A program made the translations under genes and the position numbers. The notes beneath the pieces were generated by a model that was given only the letters and a program-made list of their open reading frames with translations, made no database searches and was not told where the DNA came from. From Flavobacterium sp. 102 (GTDB taxonomy: Bacteria; Bacteroidota; Bacteroidia; Flavobacteriales; Flavobacteriaceae): a stretch of DNA of 64,000 bases. This document shows positions 35,839 through 45,137 of the stretch, one piece after another; within the stretch, counting starts at the first letter, position 1; every line of letters begins with the position of its first letter. The stretch is from positions 3,224,001-3,288,000 of the forward strand of contig NZ_RBKX01000001.1 in assembly GCF_003634615.1 (NCBI RefSeq). Reading direction: 5' to 3'.

Positions 35839-36825
35839 CTAAGTGGACATAATATCGGACACTCTCAACAACTCTCTATCGATTTCACAATGTCCTTTGA
35901 TGGCTTGTTCCAAAGGGGTTAACGCTACTTTATCGGCTAACAAACCAACCATAAAATTGGTTTTGCCTTCGAGTAAAGATTCGACTGCTTTTACGCCCAA
36001 TCTTGACGCCAAAACTCGGTCGAAACAAGATGGTGCGCCACCGCGTTGCATGTGACCCAACACCGAAACTCTTACGTCATATTCCGGCAAATTGGCTTCT
36101 ACGTAATCTTTTAGTTCGAATACGTTCTTTCCTATTTTATCACCTTCAGCAATCACGACTATACTCGATGATTTCCCTGAGGCCTTACTTTTCTTTAAAG
36201 AATCCAACAAACGTTCTAATCCTAAATCTTCTTCTGGAATCAAAATCTCTTCTGCTCCTGCTCCGATTCCGGCATTTAGCGCGATGTGACCGGCATCTCT
36301 TCCCATTACTTCGACAAAGAAAAGTCGGTTATGAGAACTCGCAGTATCACGAATTTTATCGATTACTTCCACTACAGTATTCAAAGCGGTATCATAGCCT
36401 AAAGTATGACTAGTTCCGAAAATATCGTTGTCAATCGTACCCGGAATTCCCATCACCGGAAAGTCAAATTCATTATTAAAAACTTCGGCACCGGTAAAAG
36501 AACCGTCACCGCCGATAACCACCAAAGCGTCAACGCCGGCGTTTACAAGATTTTGATGGGCTTTTTGTCGGCCTTCAACCGTCATGAATTCTTTTGAACG
36601 CGCTGATTTTAAAATAGTCCCGCCTTTGTTTACAATATTGTTTACACTACGCGGACCCATTTCTTTAAAATCGCCTTCAATCATTCCTTGATAACCTCTG
36701 TAAATCCCTATACACTCAATTTGGTGATAGGCACAAGTTCTTACAACAGAACGGATGGCTGCATTCATTCCCGGAGAATCTCCACCGGAAGTTAGTACGC
36801 CAATTTTTTTTATGCTTTTAGACAT
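35839..36825 (-). CDS. pfkA: ATP-dependent 6-phosphofructokinase
   Basis: Phosphorylates fructose-6-phosphate in glycolysis. The 328-residue protein begins MSKSIKKIGVLTSGGDSPGMNAAIRSVVR. Other family sites are GGDGSFTGAEVF, GIPGTIDNDIFGTSHTLGYDTALNTVVEVID (catalytic IDND region) and VEVMGRDAGHIALNAGIGAGAEEILIPEED, ending in GHMQRGGAPSCFDRVLASRLG. ATG at 36825 is preferred over the TTG at 36855. Confidence 0.96.
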   Translation of the reverse strand: MSKSIKKIGVLTSGGDSPGMNAAIRSVVRTCAYHQIECIGIYRGYQGMIEGDFKEMGPRSVNNIVNKGGTILKSARSKEFMTVEGRQKAHQNLVNAGVDALVVIGGDGSFTGAEVFNNEFDFPVMGIPGTIDNDIFGTSHTLGYDTALNTVVEVIDKIRDTASSHNRLFFVEVMGRDAGHIALNAGIGAGAEEILIPEEDLGLERLLDSLKKSKASGKSSSIVVIAEGDKIGKNVFELKDYVEANLPEYDVRVSVLGHMQRGGAPSCFDRVLASRLGVKAVESLLEGKTNFMVGLLADKVALTPLEQAIKGHCEIDRELLRVSDIMST

Positions 36826-36967
36826 TTTTATCTGATTAAAATGTAAAATTAGCAAAGATGAAGTAGTTTCTCGCCCATATTATTAATATATTAATAAAAC
36901 AGGTGGAATTCAATCGTTTTCGTTGATAAGTTTTTCGCTAGCTCTAGTAGAGAGGGGAAATCAAAGG

Positions 36968-39900
36968 CTAATCCTCAGTAGGAATAGCTTCTTTATTTTG
37001 GACCGGTGTTGGTTTTTTCTTGTCCTTGTCCGACTTCATTCGAATACCATCAGGAAACATTTCTGAATCTTGATCGGCGTGGTTTTGGGTTTTGGCGCGA
37101 TCAATTTTGGCGTTTTTAAAAATCTTGTTGATTAGTTCTTTCATGGTATCAAAATCGACTTCATAGGACATTCCGATGCCTTGTGTATAGCCAATACCTT
37201 GACCTATATAAGTTATATCGTTTTCTTTATTGAATACCCTTAAATTGAGCGTTCCGTCATCGTTTACTCTGTATTGCACTTCAACATCACCAACGATTGC
37301 GGTTTCAGAAATACCACCAACCGGCACACCTACTTTTCCGTTTACGGTAATTCGGTCATTGATTTTGGAAGAAACGGTAACTCCAAATCTGGCGTCAGTT
37401 TCTTGACCGGTTCCGGTTCTGTCTGACACTACATATTCCGGTGCAATAGAGATTTTATCATCATCACCCGAAAAAATATCTTTGAAAAGACTACTCGCTT
37501 TTTCAAACAAATTGTTAGACAATTGGTTTTGATTTACACCTTCTTGACTCAAGAAGCTACCGGTAGAAAGTAAGTACAACGCTTGTGTCTGACGTTTATC
37601 TTTATCATCTAATTGGTATTGGATTTCAGATTTCAGGGAACTTGCCACTGTTGGGAAATTAATATTAAAATCAGGTTCCGGATTGGCCAGATTACCTTTA
37701 ACCGCAATAACCACTTCCACATCCACTTTCTTATTGAACGATGGATTGTCAATCAACACCGCAGGATTGGCTGAAGTTTCGTAAACGGCTTCCAAATTGA
37801 GCGTTGCTGCCATTGGATCACCGAGCCAGTTGATGGAACTTCCTTTTTTTACATTGAATTTTTTATCAATTATTCCACCGTATTTAAAATTATATTCCCC
37901 TTCTAAAGCGATGAAATCTCCAAACATTTGGAATTTTCCGGTAGTATTAATTCTAAAAAGCAATGTTCCGTAACCTTTGCCTTTCATTCCGTGTCCGGAA
38001 TTTCTATCCAAAATCACTTCGATATCAGCGTTTTTATTAATTTCAAAATTGAAGTCTAATTCCAGACCGTTGTACTTTTTATTTTGGGCAATCTTATCAT
38101 TTCCTTTATTGGCTTTTTCGGCCGGAGTTATAAAATGAATAAAACTATTTTCTTCCACAGATTCCGCTTCGTTGATTGGGATTTTAATATCTGTTCCTTT
38201 GGCCGATTCCGCATTCACCGTAATCATCAAACCATCCGTTGGTCCTTTTATAGAAGCTGAACCATCCATAAAAGCCATTCCGTAGTAGGCCGCATCTTCA
38301 GAATCTTTGGTATTTAATGCCAAAAGGCGTTCGGTATTAATTGCCAAATCCAATTGCCAATCGCCAAATTGTTTGTGCTTGATAAAACCACTAATGTTTC
38401 CTTTGGTATCAAATTCGGTATCAGTTATAGTCGTTTCCCGGATGATAAACTTGTTTTCGGTTACATCAACAATCGAATTATTGACAAACTGATAATCGGT
38501 ATTTAAGTAAGGAATCTTCAATCCGGCCTCATTAATGTACAATCGTCCATTGTAATCCAAGCTATTTACATTGCCGTCAATTCGGGCATTACCGGTCGCA
38601 AATCCGCGAATGTTGGTAATAACATCTCCTCCTATTTTACTTAAAACGCCTAAATTGAACTTATCAAAACTCAAATCAACATCTAACAAAGTCTGACCAT
38701 CTGCAATTTCTATACTACCATCTGCATTAAAAGAATCAACATTCTCATTTTCCAAATTGGAATCCAAATAGAATTTGGTCAACGTTTCATCTCCTTTAAT
38801 ATCTAAACTTAAATTTCCTAAAGCAATTCCGTTAACCGATAAACTGTCAATTTTCAGCATGGACGTAGGCTGAAAAATGGTATTGGTTTGCTTGAAATTA
38901 ACTTTTCCATTCAAATTACCATCAAAGCTGAATTTCTCCACATCGGGTGTGACTTTATTCAAATTGACATTGTTGAATGTGAGTTCCAAATCTTTGTTTT
39001 GCTTGCCATTTATCAAACCTATAAAGTTGATTTTTTGATTCTCATGCGAAATAACAAAGTCCTCAAATGAAAAATTGGACATCTTTTTGTCAAAGACAAT
39101 TTTGTTGCTTTGGTCATCTTCTTCCTCATTCAAAAACCACAAATAATCTTTGAACTGCAATTCCGATTTTCCAAAACCAACAACATTATTATTTTCACTG
39201 TTAATGGTGTGGTAAAAGTTCAAATTGTAAAAATCAAGCCCTTTTTTGCCGCCTTTAAATTCGGTTCTGAAATGTAAAGTATCTTTAGAAAAAGTATTAA
39301 TCATACTAAAATCCCGAATCTTGTAGTGCTTGGTTTTAATAGAATCCATTTGTACGTAGGCGCCATATAAAGGATTTTTATTGTCCACTTGAACCAATAC
39401 ATTCTCAAAAGTATTTTCGTAAGCTGTGATTTTAGGCGAATTGAAATTCAGATTAAAATTCTTGGTATCAGAAGCAATATTTCCTTTTAAATTTGTATTT
39501 GGTCCTAAAGTAATATCGGGATTAAAAATTTCAATGATTTTACTGTTAATGGCAAAATTGAATTTCAAATATTGATTAGGCAAAACCTTATTAGACTTAT
39601 AATTGGAATAAAAACTTCCTAAGGAATTCTCTATCATTTTTTGCACTTGATTTAACTTGTATTTTCCAACCACAGAACCTTCAATAGCTTCGGGAGCATT
39701 AATGGTTATGTCTCTTTCTCCTGTAACATCAAAACTTGAATTTAGTTCTAAGTAATCTAAAAAATAAATGTCTTTTTTGTTTTGATAAGAGGAATTGGTC
39801 AACACTAAATTTCCTCTCAGATTGTCAAGCGAACTTCCGGTAGCATTTACCACAATATCACCTCTAAAAACGGAAATGGAGTCTTTGATAAAATTCAGTT

Positions 39901-41491
39901 TTACTAAATTAGCATAGTCAATTTTGGAATGAAAATCATAGATATTTTCCTTTTCGGACAAATCGACAGTTCCGTCAAAATCCATAAACAAGTTGGGGTC
40001 ATTCACATTGACTTTTCCTTTGAAAATGGGTTGTTTAAAAGAGCCGTCTACTAAAATTTTAGTGTAGTTATAACCATTATAGTTCACTTGAAAAACATCT
40101 CCAATGAATGAAGTGTTCAGGTATTTTTGGGTAAATCCTTTTCCGCTAATCTCTAAATCAAGACTCACTTTCCCAATACTATTGTCATTAATCAAACTAC
40201 CAACATCAAAATTATCCAGTATAACATATCCGTTATACTTAGCATTGTCAATGTTATTGAGGTCAGACATTTGTAAATCCGATTCAACCAAACCCAAAGC
40301 CGTGTTCATCACAAAATCGGCATTAAGATATTCTTGGGTTACTTCAGCGGTTCCGACAAAGTGAAATTGACCTAACTTCTGCAAAGAGGTTGGTAATTTT
40401 TTCCCGAGTATATTAGGCAACAGTTTGGTTAAATCATTGTAATTAGAAGATATTTTATCAAAATCTCCTTTCATATAAAATGATCCCGGTGCACGAGGAA
40501 AAAGGTTTTTGAAATTGACATCACCTTTAATAATTGAATTTTTACGGTCACGCAAATACATGTTCGTAGCATAAAAATCATTCATCGTTCCTTTGATTTT
40601 TGTATTCAAATAGAACTTTTGATTTTTATCTAATTCTTTGTAAAAATAACGGATATCATTCGTTGATAAAGTCGCGCTGTCAATGGCTACTTCAAATTTC
40701 ACTTTGTTGTTAAAATCACTAAAATCTCGATTGTCTCTATTGTATTTCAATACAACTTCTCCCTTCAAATAAGATTCAGGAGTTCTGACTTCCAGCTTTT
40801 CTAACCTAATATTTTTCTTGGTGTAAGTAAAATTAGCCAACAAATTATCAATCTTAGCACCGCGATGGTCATGAAAATTCATCTTTGCGATATTGACGGT
40901 CACATCCGGTCCGCTGATTTTAAAATGCTGCAAGTGGGCATTCAATTTAGTGAAATCAACATCTTTAGGATTAATGCGATTTTCATCAATCATCGTAAAT
41001 CGGCTGTTTTTCAAAAAAATGTTTTTTGAGGTCATGAGAAACTTACCGCTGCTTTTTTTGCCATCATCAAAAGCCGCTATAAACAAATCTAAGTTGGTTT
41101 CCTTTTCTTTCTTATAGGTTTTAATTTGAAGGTAAAATTGATCTAATTCCAAATCTCCAAAAAGTAACTTCCCATTAATCAACTTATTCAAGTCGAGAAT
41201 ACTGGTTTTAATACGCTTAGAATAAATCAAAGTATCGTTGTGATGGTCTAAAACGATTACCGTTTTCAGCTTAACACCGCCAAAAAAAGTAATGGCTACT
41301 TTATCAATATAAATTTTGGTTCCATAATCTTCATTGAGTTGATCGGTAGCATAAGTAGCGATTTTCGTCTGAACATAAGGCAAGGACAAGGCAATAACAA
41401 CCGACAGCAAAAGCAATAGCAGCACAGCAATGGTGCGCAAAACAATCTTTCTGACTTTTTTTAATTTGCTATCTTTTTTATTTTTTTCCAA
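36968..41491 (-). CDS. TamB-like translocation/assembly module protein
   Basis: A 1507-residue envelope protein with one N-terminal transmembrane helix (about 12-35, VRKIVLRTIAVLLLLLLSVVIALSLPYV) and a very long repetitive beta-helix region of AsmA/YdbH/TamB type: many GxxNFKN..., LDxxFDKF... and DLxLAIN segments. The C-terminal 400 or so residues fit the TamB (DUF490) domain, ending with KVGVPVGGISETAIVGDVEVQYRVND. It probably moves lipids between membranes or helps outer-membrane assembly. Divergent from tsaD, with about 100 bases between the two starts. Confidence 0.87.
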   Translation of the reverse strand: MEKNKKDSKLKKVRKIVLRTIAVLLLLLLSVVIALSLPYVQTKIATYATDQLNEDYGTKIYIDKVAITFFGGVKLKTVIVLDHHNDTLIYSKRIKTSILDLNKLINGKLLFGDLELDQFYLQIKTYKKEKETNLDLFIAAFDDGKKSSGKFLMTSKNIFLKNSRFTMIDENRINPKDVDFTKLNAHLQHFKISGPDVTVNIAKMNFHDHRGAKIDNLLANFTYTKKNIRLEKLEVRTPESYLKGEVVLKYNRDNRDFSDFNNKVKFEVAIDSATLSTNDIRYFYKELDKNQKFYLNTKIKGTMNDFYATNMYLRDRKNSIIKGDVNFKNLFPRAPGSFYMKGDFDKISSNYNDLTKLLPNILGKKLPTSLQKLGQFHFVGTAEVTQEYLNADFVMNTALGLVESDLQMSDLNNIDNAKYNGYVILDNFDVGSLINDNSIGKVSLDLEISGKGFTQKYLNTSFIGDVFQVNYNGYNYTKILVDGSFKQPIFKGKVNVNDPNLFMDFDGTVDLSEKENIYDFHSKIDYANLVKLNFIKDSISVFRGDIVVNATGSSLDNLRGNLVLTNSSYQNKKDIYFLDYLELNSSFDVTGERDITINAPEAIEGSVVGKYKLNQVQKMIENSLGSFYSNYKSNKVLPNQYLKFNFAINSKIIEIFNPDITLGPNTNLKGNIASDTKNFNLNFNSPKITAYENTFENVLVQVDNKNPLYGAYVQMDSIKTKHYKIRDFSMINTFSKDTLHFRTEFKGGKKGLDFYNLNFYHTINSENNNVVGFGKSELQFKDYLWFLNEEEDDQSNKIVFDKKMSNFSFEDFVISHENQKINFIGLINGKQNKDLELTFNNVNLNKVTPDVEKFSFDGNLNGKVNFKQTNTIFQPTSMLKIDSLSVNGIALGNLSLDIKGDETLTKFYLDSNLENENVDSFNADGSIEIADGQTLLDVDLSFDKFNLGVLSKIGGDVITNIRGFATGNARIDGNVNSLDYNGRLYINEAGLKIPYLNTDYQFVNNSIVDVTENKFIIRETTITDTEFDTKGNISGFIKHKQFGDWQLDLAINTERLLALNTKDSEDAAYYGMAFMDGSASIKGPTDGLMITVNAESAKGTDIKIPINEAESVEENSFIHFITPAEKANKGNDKIAQNKKYNGLELDFNFEINKNADIEVILDRNSGHGMKGKGYGTLLFRINTTGKFQMFGDFIALEGEYNFKYGGIIDKKFNVKKGSSINWLGDPMAATLNLEAVYETSANPAVLIDNPSFNKKVDVEVVIAVKGNLANPEPDFNINFPTVASSLKSEIQYQLDDKDKRQTQALYLLSTGSFLSQEGVNQNQLSNNLFEKASSLFKDIFSGDDDKISIAPEYVVSDRTGTGQETDARFGVTVSSKINDRITVNGKVGVPVGGISETAIVGDVEVQYRVNDDGTLNLRVFNKENDITYIGQGIGYTQGIGMSYEVDFDTMKELINKIFKNAKIDRAKTQNHADQDSEMFPDGIRMKSDKDKKKPTPVQNKEAIPTED

Positions 41492-41589
41492 ATGGTGTAT
41501 GACTTAGGAAAGAAAATTACCTTTGCAAAAAAATTGTTTTTCGATTTTTTTGTAGGCTTGTCAAATATAAATCAAAATTTGTGCCTTTT

Positions 41590-42612
41590 ATGCATACTGA
41601 AGAAGTTTTTATTCTGGCTATTGAAAGTTCGTGCGATGATACCGCAGCGGCCGTTTTGCGTGGTGACAAGGTGCTATCCAATGTCGTTGCCCGACAAAGT
41701 ATTCACGAAGAATATGGCGGTGTCGTTCCTGAATTAGCCTCGAGAGCGCACCAACAGAACATCGTTCCCGTGATTGATGTCGCTTTAAAAAAAGCCAATG
41801 TGACCAAAGAACAGCTGTCAGCCATTGCTTTTACCCAAGGTCCGGGATTGATGGGTTCACTTTTGGTAGGTTCTTCTTTCGCAAAATCCTTGTCGATGGC
41901 GTTGAATATTCCGTTGATTGCCGTGAACCATATGCATGCGCATATTTTGGCTCATTTTATTGACGAAGAAGGTTTTGACAAACCGACATTTCCTTTTTTG
42001 GCGTTGACCATTTCGGGTGGCCATACCCAAATTGTAAAAGTAAATGGCTTTTTCAATATGGAAATCATAGGAGAAACTACCGATGACGCTGTGGGAGAAG
42101 CATTCGACAAAACCGCTAAAATATTAGGCTTGCCTTATCCGGGCGGACCATTGATAGACCAATTTGCCAAAGAAGGCGATCCTAAAAAATTCCCTTTTAC
42201 CAAACCTAAAGTGGATGGATTAGACTTCAGTTTCTCCGGTTTGAAAACGCAAATTCTGTATTTTGTTCAGAAAAATGTATTGGCAAACCCAAATTTCATT
42301 GAGGAAAACAAGTATGATATTTGTGCTTCAGTGCAAAATGTGATTATCGAAATTTTGATGGACAAATTGAAATTGGCTGTCGCCGAAACCGGAATCAATC
42401 AAATCGCGATTGGCGGCGGTGTTTCGGCAAACTCCGGAATCCGTACAACATTAAAAGCGGCCGAAGGAAAATATGGATGGAAAACCTTTATCCCAAAATT
42501 TGAATACACGACCGACAATGCCGCCATGATAGGTATTGTGGGCTACCAAAAATATTTACACGACAAATTTACCGATTCGACTGTCGTTTCTAAAGCAAGA
42601 ATCGAGTTTTAA
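41590..42612 (+). CDS. tsaD: tRNA N6-adenosine threonylcarbamoyltransferase
   Basis: Makes the t6A37 modification of ANN-decoding tRNAs with TsaB and TsaE. The 340-residue ASKHA protein begins MHTEEVFILAIESSCDDTAAAVL. The metal-binding NHMHAHILAHF (HxxxH), the FLALTISGGHTQIV segment and VGEAFDKTAKILGLPYPGG are all present. ATG at 41590 is preferred to the GTG at 41581. It is followed in the same direction by rsmE 3 bases later, so the two are co-transcribed. Confidence 0.96.
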   Translation: MHTEEVFILAIESSCDDTAAAVLRGDKVLSNVVARQSIHEEYGGVVPELASRAHQQNIVPVIDVALKKANVTKEQLSAIAFTQGPGLMGSLLVGSSFAKSLSMALNIPLIAVNHMHAHILAHFIDEEGFDKPTFPFLALTISGGHTQIVKVNGFFNMEIIGETTDDAVGEAFDKTAKILGLPYPGGPLIDQFAKEGDPKKFPFTKPKVDGLDFSFSGLKTQILYFVQKNVLANPNFIEENKYDICASVQNVIIEILMDKLKLAVAETGINQIAIGGGVSANSGIRTTLKAAEGKYGWKTFIPKFEYTTDNAAMIGIVGYQKYLHDKFTDSTVVSKARIEF

Positions 42613-42615
42613 ACT

Positions 42616-43326
42616 ATGCAATTATTCTATAATCCGTCAATCAGCGAAACAGCGACTTCTTTTGTTTTTGACAAAGAAGAAAGCAAGCATATCATCAAAG
42701 TCTTGCGAAAAAAAGAAGGCGATACTTTATTGGTCACCAATGGATTTGGGTTTTTATTTACTACAGAAATTTCAATTGCATCTGACAATAAATGCACAGT
42801 CAAAATCAATTCGTTTGAGCAACACGAAAAGCCTAAATTTCAATTGCATTTGGCTGTGGCACCAACCAAAATGAACGAACGCTACGAATGGTTTTTAGAA
42901 AAAGCGACTGAAATCGGTATTCAAGAAATCACACCAATTATCTGCGAACATTCGGAACGAAAAATAATTAAGACCGATAGATTTCAGAAGATTTTGGAAA
43001 GTGCAATGAAACAATCTTTGCATTATTATTTGCCCAAATTAAACGAACTAGTCCCTTTTAAGGAGTTTCTAAAAAAGGAAAACAACAGCCAGAAATTCAT
43101 CGCCCATTGCGAAGAAACCGATAAAAAATCATTGAAAAATGAATTGAAAACCAACGAAGATGTAACCATACTCATTGGTCCAGAAGGCGATTTTTCTGTT
43201 AAAGAAATAGAATTGGCACTTGAGCATCATTATATTCCTGTATCTTTGGGTCAAACAAGGTTGAGAACTGAGACTGCTGCTATTGTAGCTTGTCATTCGG
43301 TGGTATTTAAGAATGAAAATAATTGA
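42616..43326 (+). CDS. rsmE: 16S rRNA (uracil1498-N3)-methyltransferase
   Basis: SPOUT-class methyltransferase, 236 residues. The N-terminus MQLFYNPSISETATSFVFDKEESKHIIKVLRKKEGD is the RsmE PUA-like opening. LHLAVAPTKMNERYEWFLEKATEIGIQEITPI, IGPEGDFSVKEI and the knot LGQTRLRTETAAIVACHSV are the SAM-binding region. Follows tsaD by 3 bases. Its stop codon (43324-43326) overlaps the first copy of a heptamer repeat. Confidence 0.95.
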   Translation: MQLFYNPSISETATSFVFDKEESKHIIKVLRKKEGDTLLVTNGFGFLFTTEISIASDNKCTVKINSFEQHEKPKFQLHLAVAPTKMNERYEWFLEKATEIGIQEITPIICEHSERKIIKTDRFQKILESAMKQSLHYYLPKLNELVPFKEFLKKENNSQKFIAHCEETDKKSLKNELKTNEDVTILIGPEGDFSVKEIELALEHHYIPVSLGQTRLRTETAAIVACHSVVFKNENN

Positions 43327-43385
43327 TAATTGATAATTGATAATTGATAATTGATAATTGATAATTGATAATTGATAATTGATAA
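43323..43385. repeat. Nine exact tandem copies of the heptamer TTGATAA
   Basis: Positions 43323-43385 are 63 bases, exactly nine uninterrupted repeats of TTGATAA, starting inside the rsmE stop region and ending 17 bases before the ATG of the next gene. Every copy offers the TTG of the Bacteroidetes -33 element. Confidence 0.95.
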
Positions 43386-43402
43386 ATAATGATTTTTAGT
43401 TT

Positions 43403-44041
43403 ATGAAAAGACTTTTTTTTCTTTTTCTCGTTATTACTTCAACTGGTTTTTCCCAAGAAATAGCCCTTTTAAAATATAATGGCGGCGGCGATTGGTATGC
43501 CAATCCTACTTCATTACCTAATTTGATTAAATACTCTAATCAAACAATCAATACTAACATCAAAGCCAAACCGGCAACCGTTGAACCCGGAAGTCCTGAT
43601 ATTTTTGGTTATCCATTTGTACACATGACAGGTCATGGTAATGTTGTTTTCAGCGATGCCGAGATTGTAAACTTGAGAAACTACTTGCTCTCCGGTGGAT
43701 TTTTGCATGCTGATGACAATTATGGTATGGACCAATACATTCGCAGAGAAATCAAACGCATTTTCCCTAATAACGATTTAATTGAAATTCCGGCCAATCA
43801 TGCCATTTTTCAAAAGCCTAATGTTTTTGCTACAGGTTTACCCAAAATCCACGAGCACGATAACAAACGCCCGCAAGCTTTTGGTATTTTTATAGACAAT
43901 CGCTTGGTGTTGTTGTATACTTATGAATGCGACTTAGGTGATGGTTGGGAAGATCCTGAAGTTCACAACAATCCTAAAGAAGTACGTGAAAAAGCACTGA
44001 AAATGGGCGCTAATATTTTAAATTACATTTTTAATCATTAA
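43403..44041 (+). CDS. DUF4159 secreted protein
   Basis: A 212-residue protein with signal peptide MKRLFFLFLVITSTGFSQ and a DUF4159 fold: ALLKYNGGGDWYANPTSLPNLIKYSNQTI, FGYPFVHMTGHGNVVFSDAEIVNLRNYLLSGGFLHADDNYGMDQYIRREIKRIFP and WEDPEVHNNPKEVREKALKMGANILNYIF. Relatives form a glutamine-amidotransferase-like fold of unknown role. The adjacent AI-2E permease gene begins 3 bases later, so they are in one operon. Confidence 0.85.
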   Translation: MKRLFFLFLVITSTGFSQEIALLKYNGGGDWYANPTSLPNLIKYSNQTINTNIKAKPATVEPGSPDIFGYPFVHMTGHGNVVFSDAEIVNLRNYLLSGGFLHADDNYGMDQYIRREIKRIFPNNDLIEIPANHAIFQKPNVFATGLPKIHEHDNKRPQAFGIFIDNRLVLLYTYECDLGDGWEDPEVHNNPKEVREKALKMGANILNYIFNH

Positions 44042-44044
44042 ACC

Positions 44045-45136
44045 ATGATGACTTCAAAAACTATTGCCATTGGAATTATAAAAGCTGTTGGAATTATAGT
44101 TTTAGCCGCTTTGGCACTGTATTTTTTATACCAAATTCAGTCCGTAATTATTTATTTAGTCGTTGCTTTTATTTTAACCCTAATTGGAAATCCGATACTC
44201 GACTTTTTCAAAAGAAGACTAAAATTCAACCACATCTTTGCTACGATTGCTACCTTAACCATTTTCGTCCTGCTTATTTTTGGCTTAATCTCAATGTTTA
44301 TTCCACTAATTTTAGCACAAGGTGAAAATTTATCGCTTTTAAATACTACCGCGATTGAAAAAAGCACTCTTGAATTAATCAATAAAATAGCCATTTTTCT
44401 TGACAGCCATGGTATTGATTCCTCTCGCCTTTTTAAAGAAGCGAACATCAGTTCTAAGTTGAATTTCAATTTCATTCCTAATTTGTTCAACAGCATCATC
44501 ACCACCATTAGCAATTTCGGAATCGGATTGGCCTCGGTCCTATTCATTACTTTTTTCTTTCTTAAAGACCGTTTGGTATTCATCATGAGTGCCAAAGATT
44601 TAATGCCGGATGCGCAAGAAGACAAAATCTTAAATTCATTACACAAAATCAATCATTTGTTATCACGCTATTTCATTGGACTGCTGTTACAATTGTTAAT
44701 CGTATTCATTTTATACTTAATTGTATTGCTGATTTTTGGAGTAGATAATGCCTTGCTTATCGCTTTTTTATGCGCTATTCTGAATATTGTTCCTTACATC
44801 GGACCGCTGATTGCTTCAGTTGTTGCCGCAATTTTAACCATGTTGGGCAACTTAGGCGGTGATTTTCAAAGCCAAATTCTGCCTTTGACGCTTTATGTAA
44901 TGATTGGTTTTTGGATAGTCCAATTAATCGACAACAATGTTTCTTCCCCGATGATTTTCTCTCAAAGTGTCAGTTCACATCCTTTGGAAATTTTTCTCGT
45001 CGTATTGATTACAGGCTTCCTTTTTGGAATAGTTGGGATGATTGTTGCCATACCTTTTTACACTATACTAAAGGTTTTTGGCAAAGAATTTTTTCCCGAA
45101 AACAAAATCATCAAATTGTTAACCAAAAACATTTAG
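44045..45136 (+). CDS. AI-2E family transporter (YdgG/TqsA-like permease)
   Basis: A 363-residue polytopic membrane protein with about eight helices (AVGIIVLAALALYFLYQI, IFATIATLTIFVLLIFGLISMFIPLILA, LLLQLLIVFILYLIVLLIFGV, IAFLCAILNIVPYIGPLIASVVAAILTMLG, ILPLTLYVMIGFWIVQLIDNN). The PxxGPL motif, as IVPYIGPLIASV, is typical. Family members export autoinducer-2 or sodium/other ions, so the substrate is open. Operon neighbour of the DUF4159 protein upstream and a methyltransferase 1 base downstream. Confidence 0.88.
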   Translation: MMTSKTIAIGIIKAVGIIVLAALALYFLYQIQSVIIYLVVAFILTLIGNPILDFFKRRLKFNHIFATIATLTIFVLLIFGLISMFIPLILAQGENLSLLNTTAIEKSTLELINKIAIFLDSHGIDSSRLFKEANISSKLNFNFIPNLFNSIITTISNFGIGLASVLFITFFFLKDRLVFIMSAKDLMPDAQEDKILNSLHKINHLLSRYFIGLLLQLLIVFILYLIVLLIFGVDNALLIAFLCAILNIVPYIGPLIASVVAAILTMLGNLGGDFQSQILPLTLYVMIGFWIVQLIDNNVSSPMIFSQSVSSHPLEIFLVVLITGFLFGIVGMIVAIPFYTILKVFGKEFFPENKIIKLLTKNI

Positions 45137-45137
45137 T

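Noticed and set aside
44152..44652. 166-residue frame antisense to the AI-2E permease
   Set aside because: It is a shadow of a long hydrophobic gene and shows no motif of its own.
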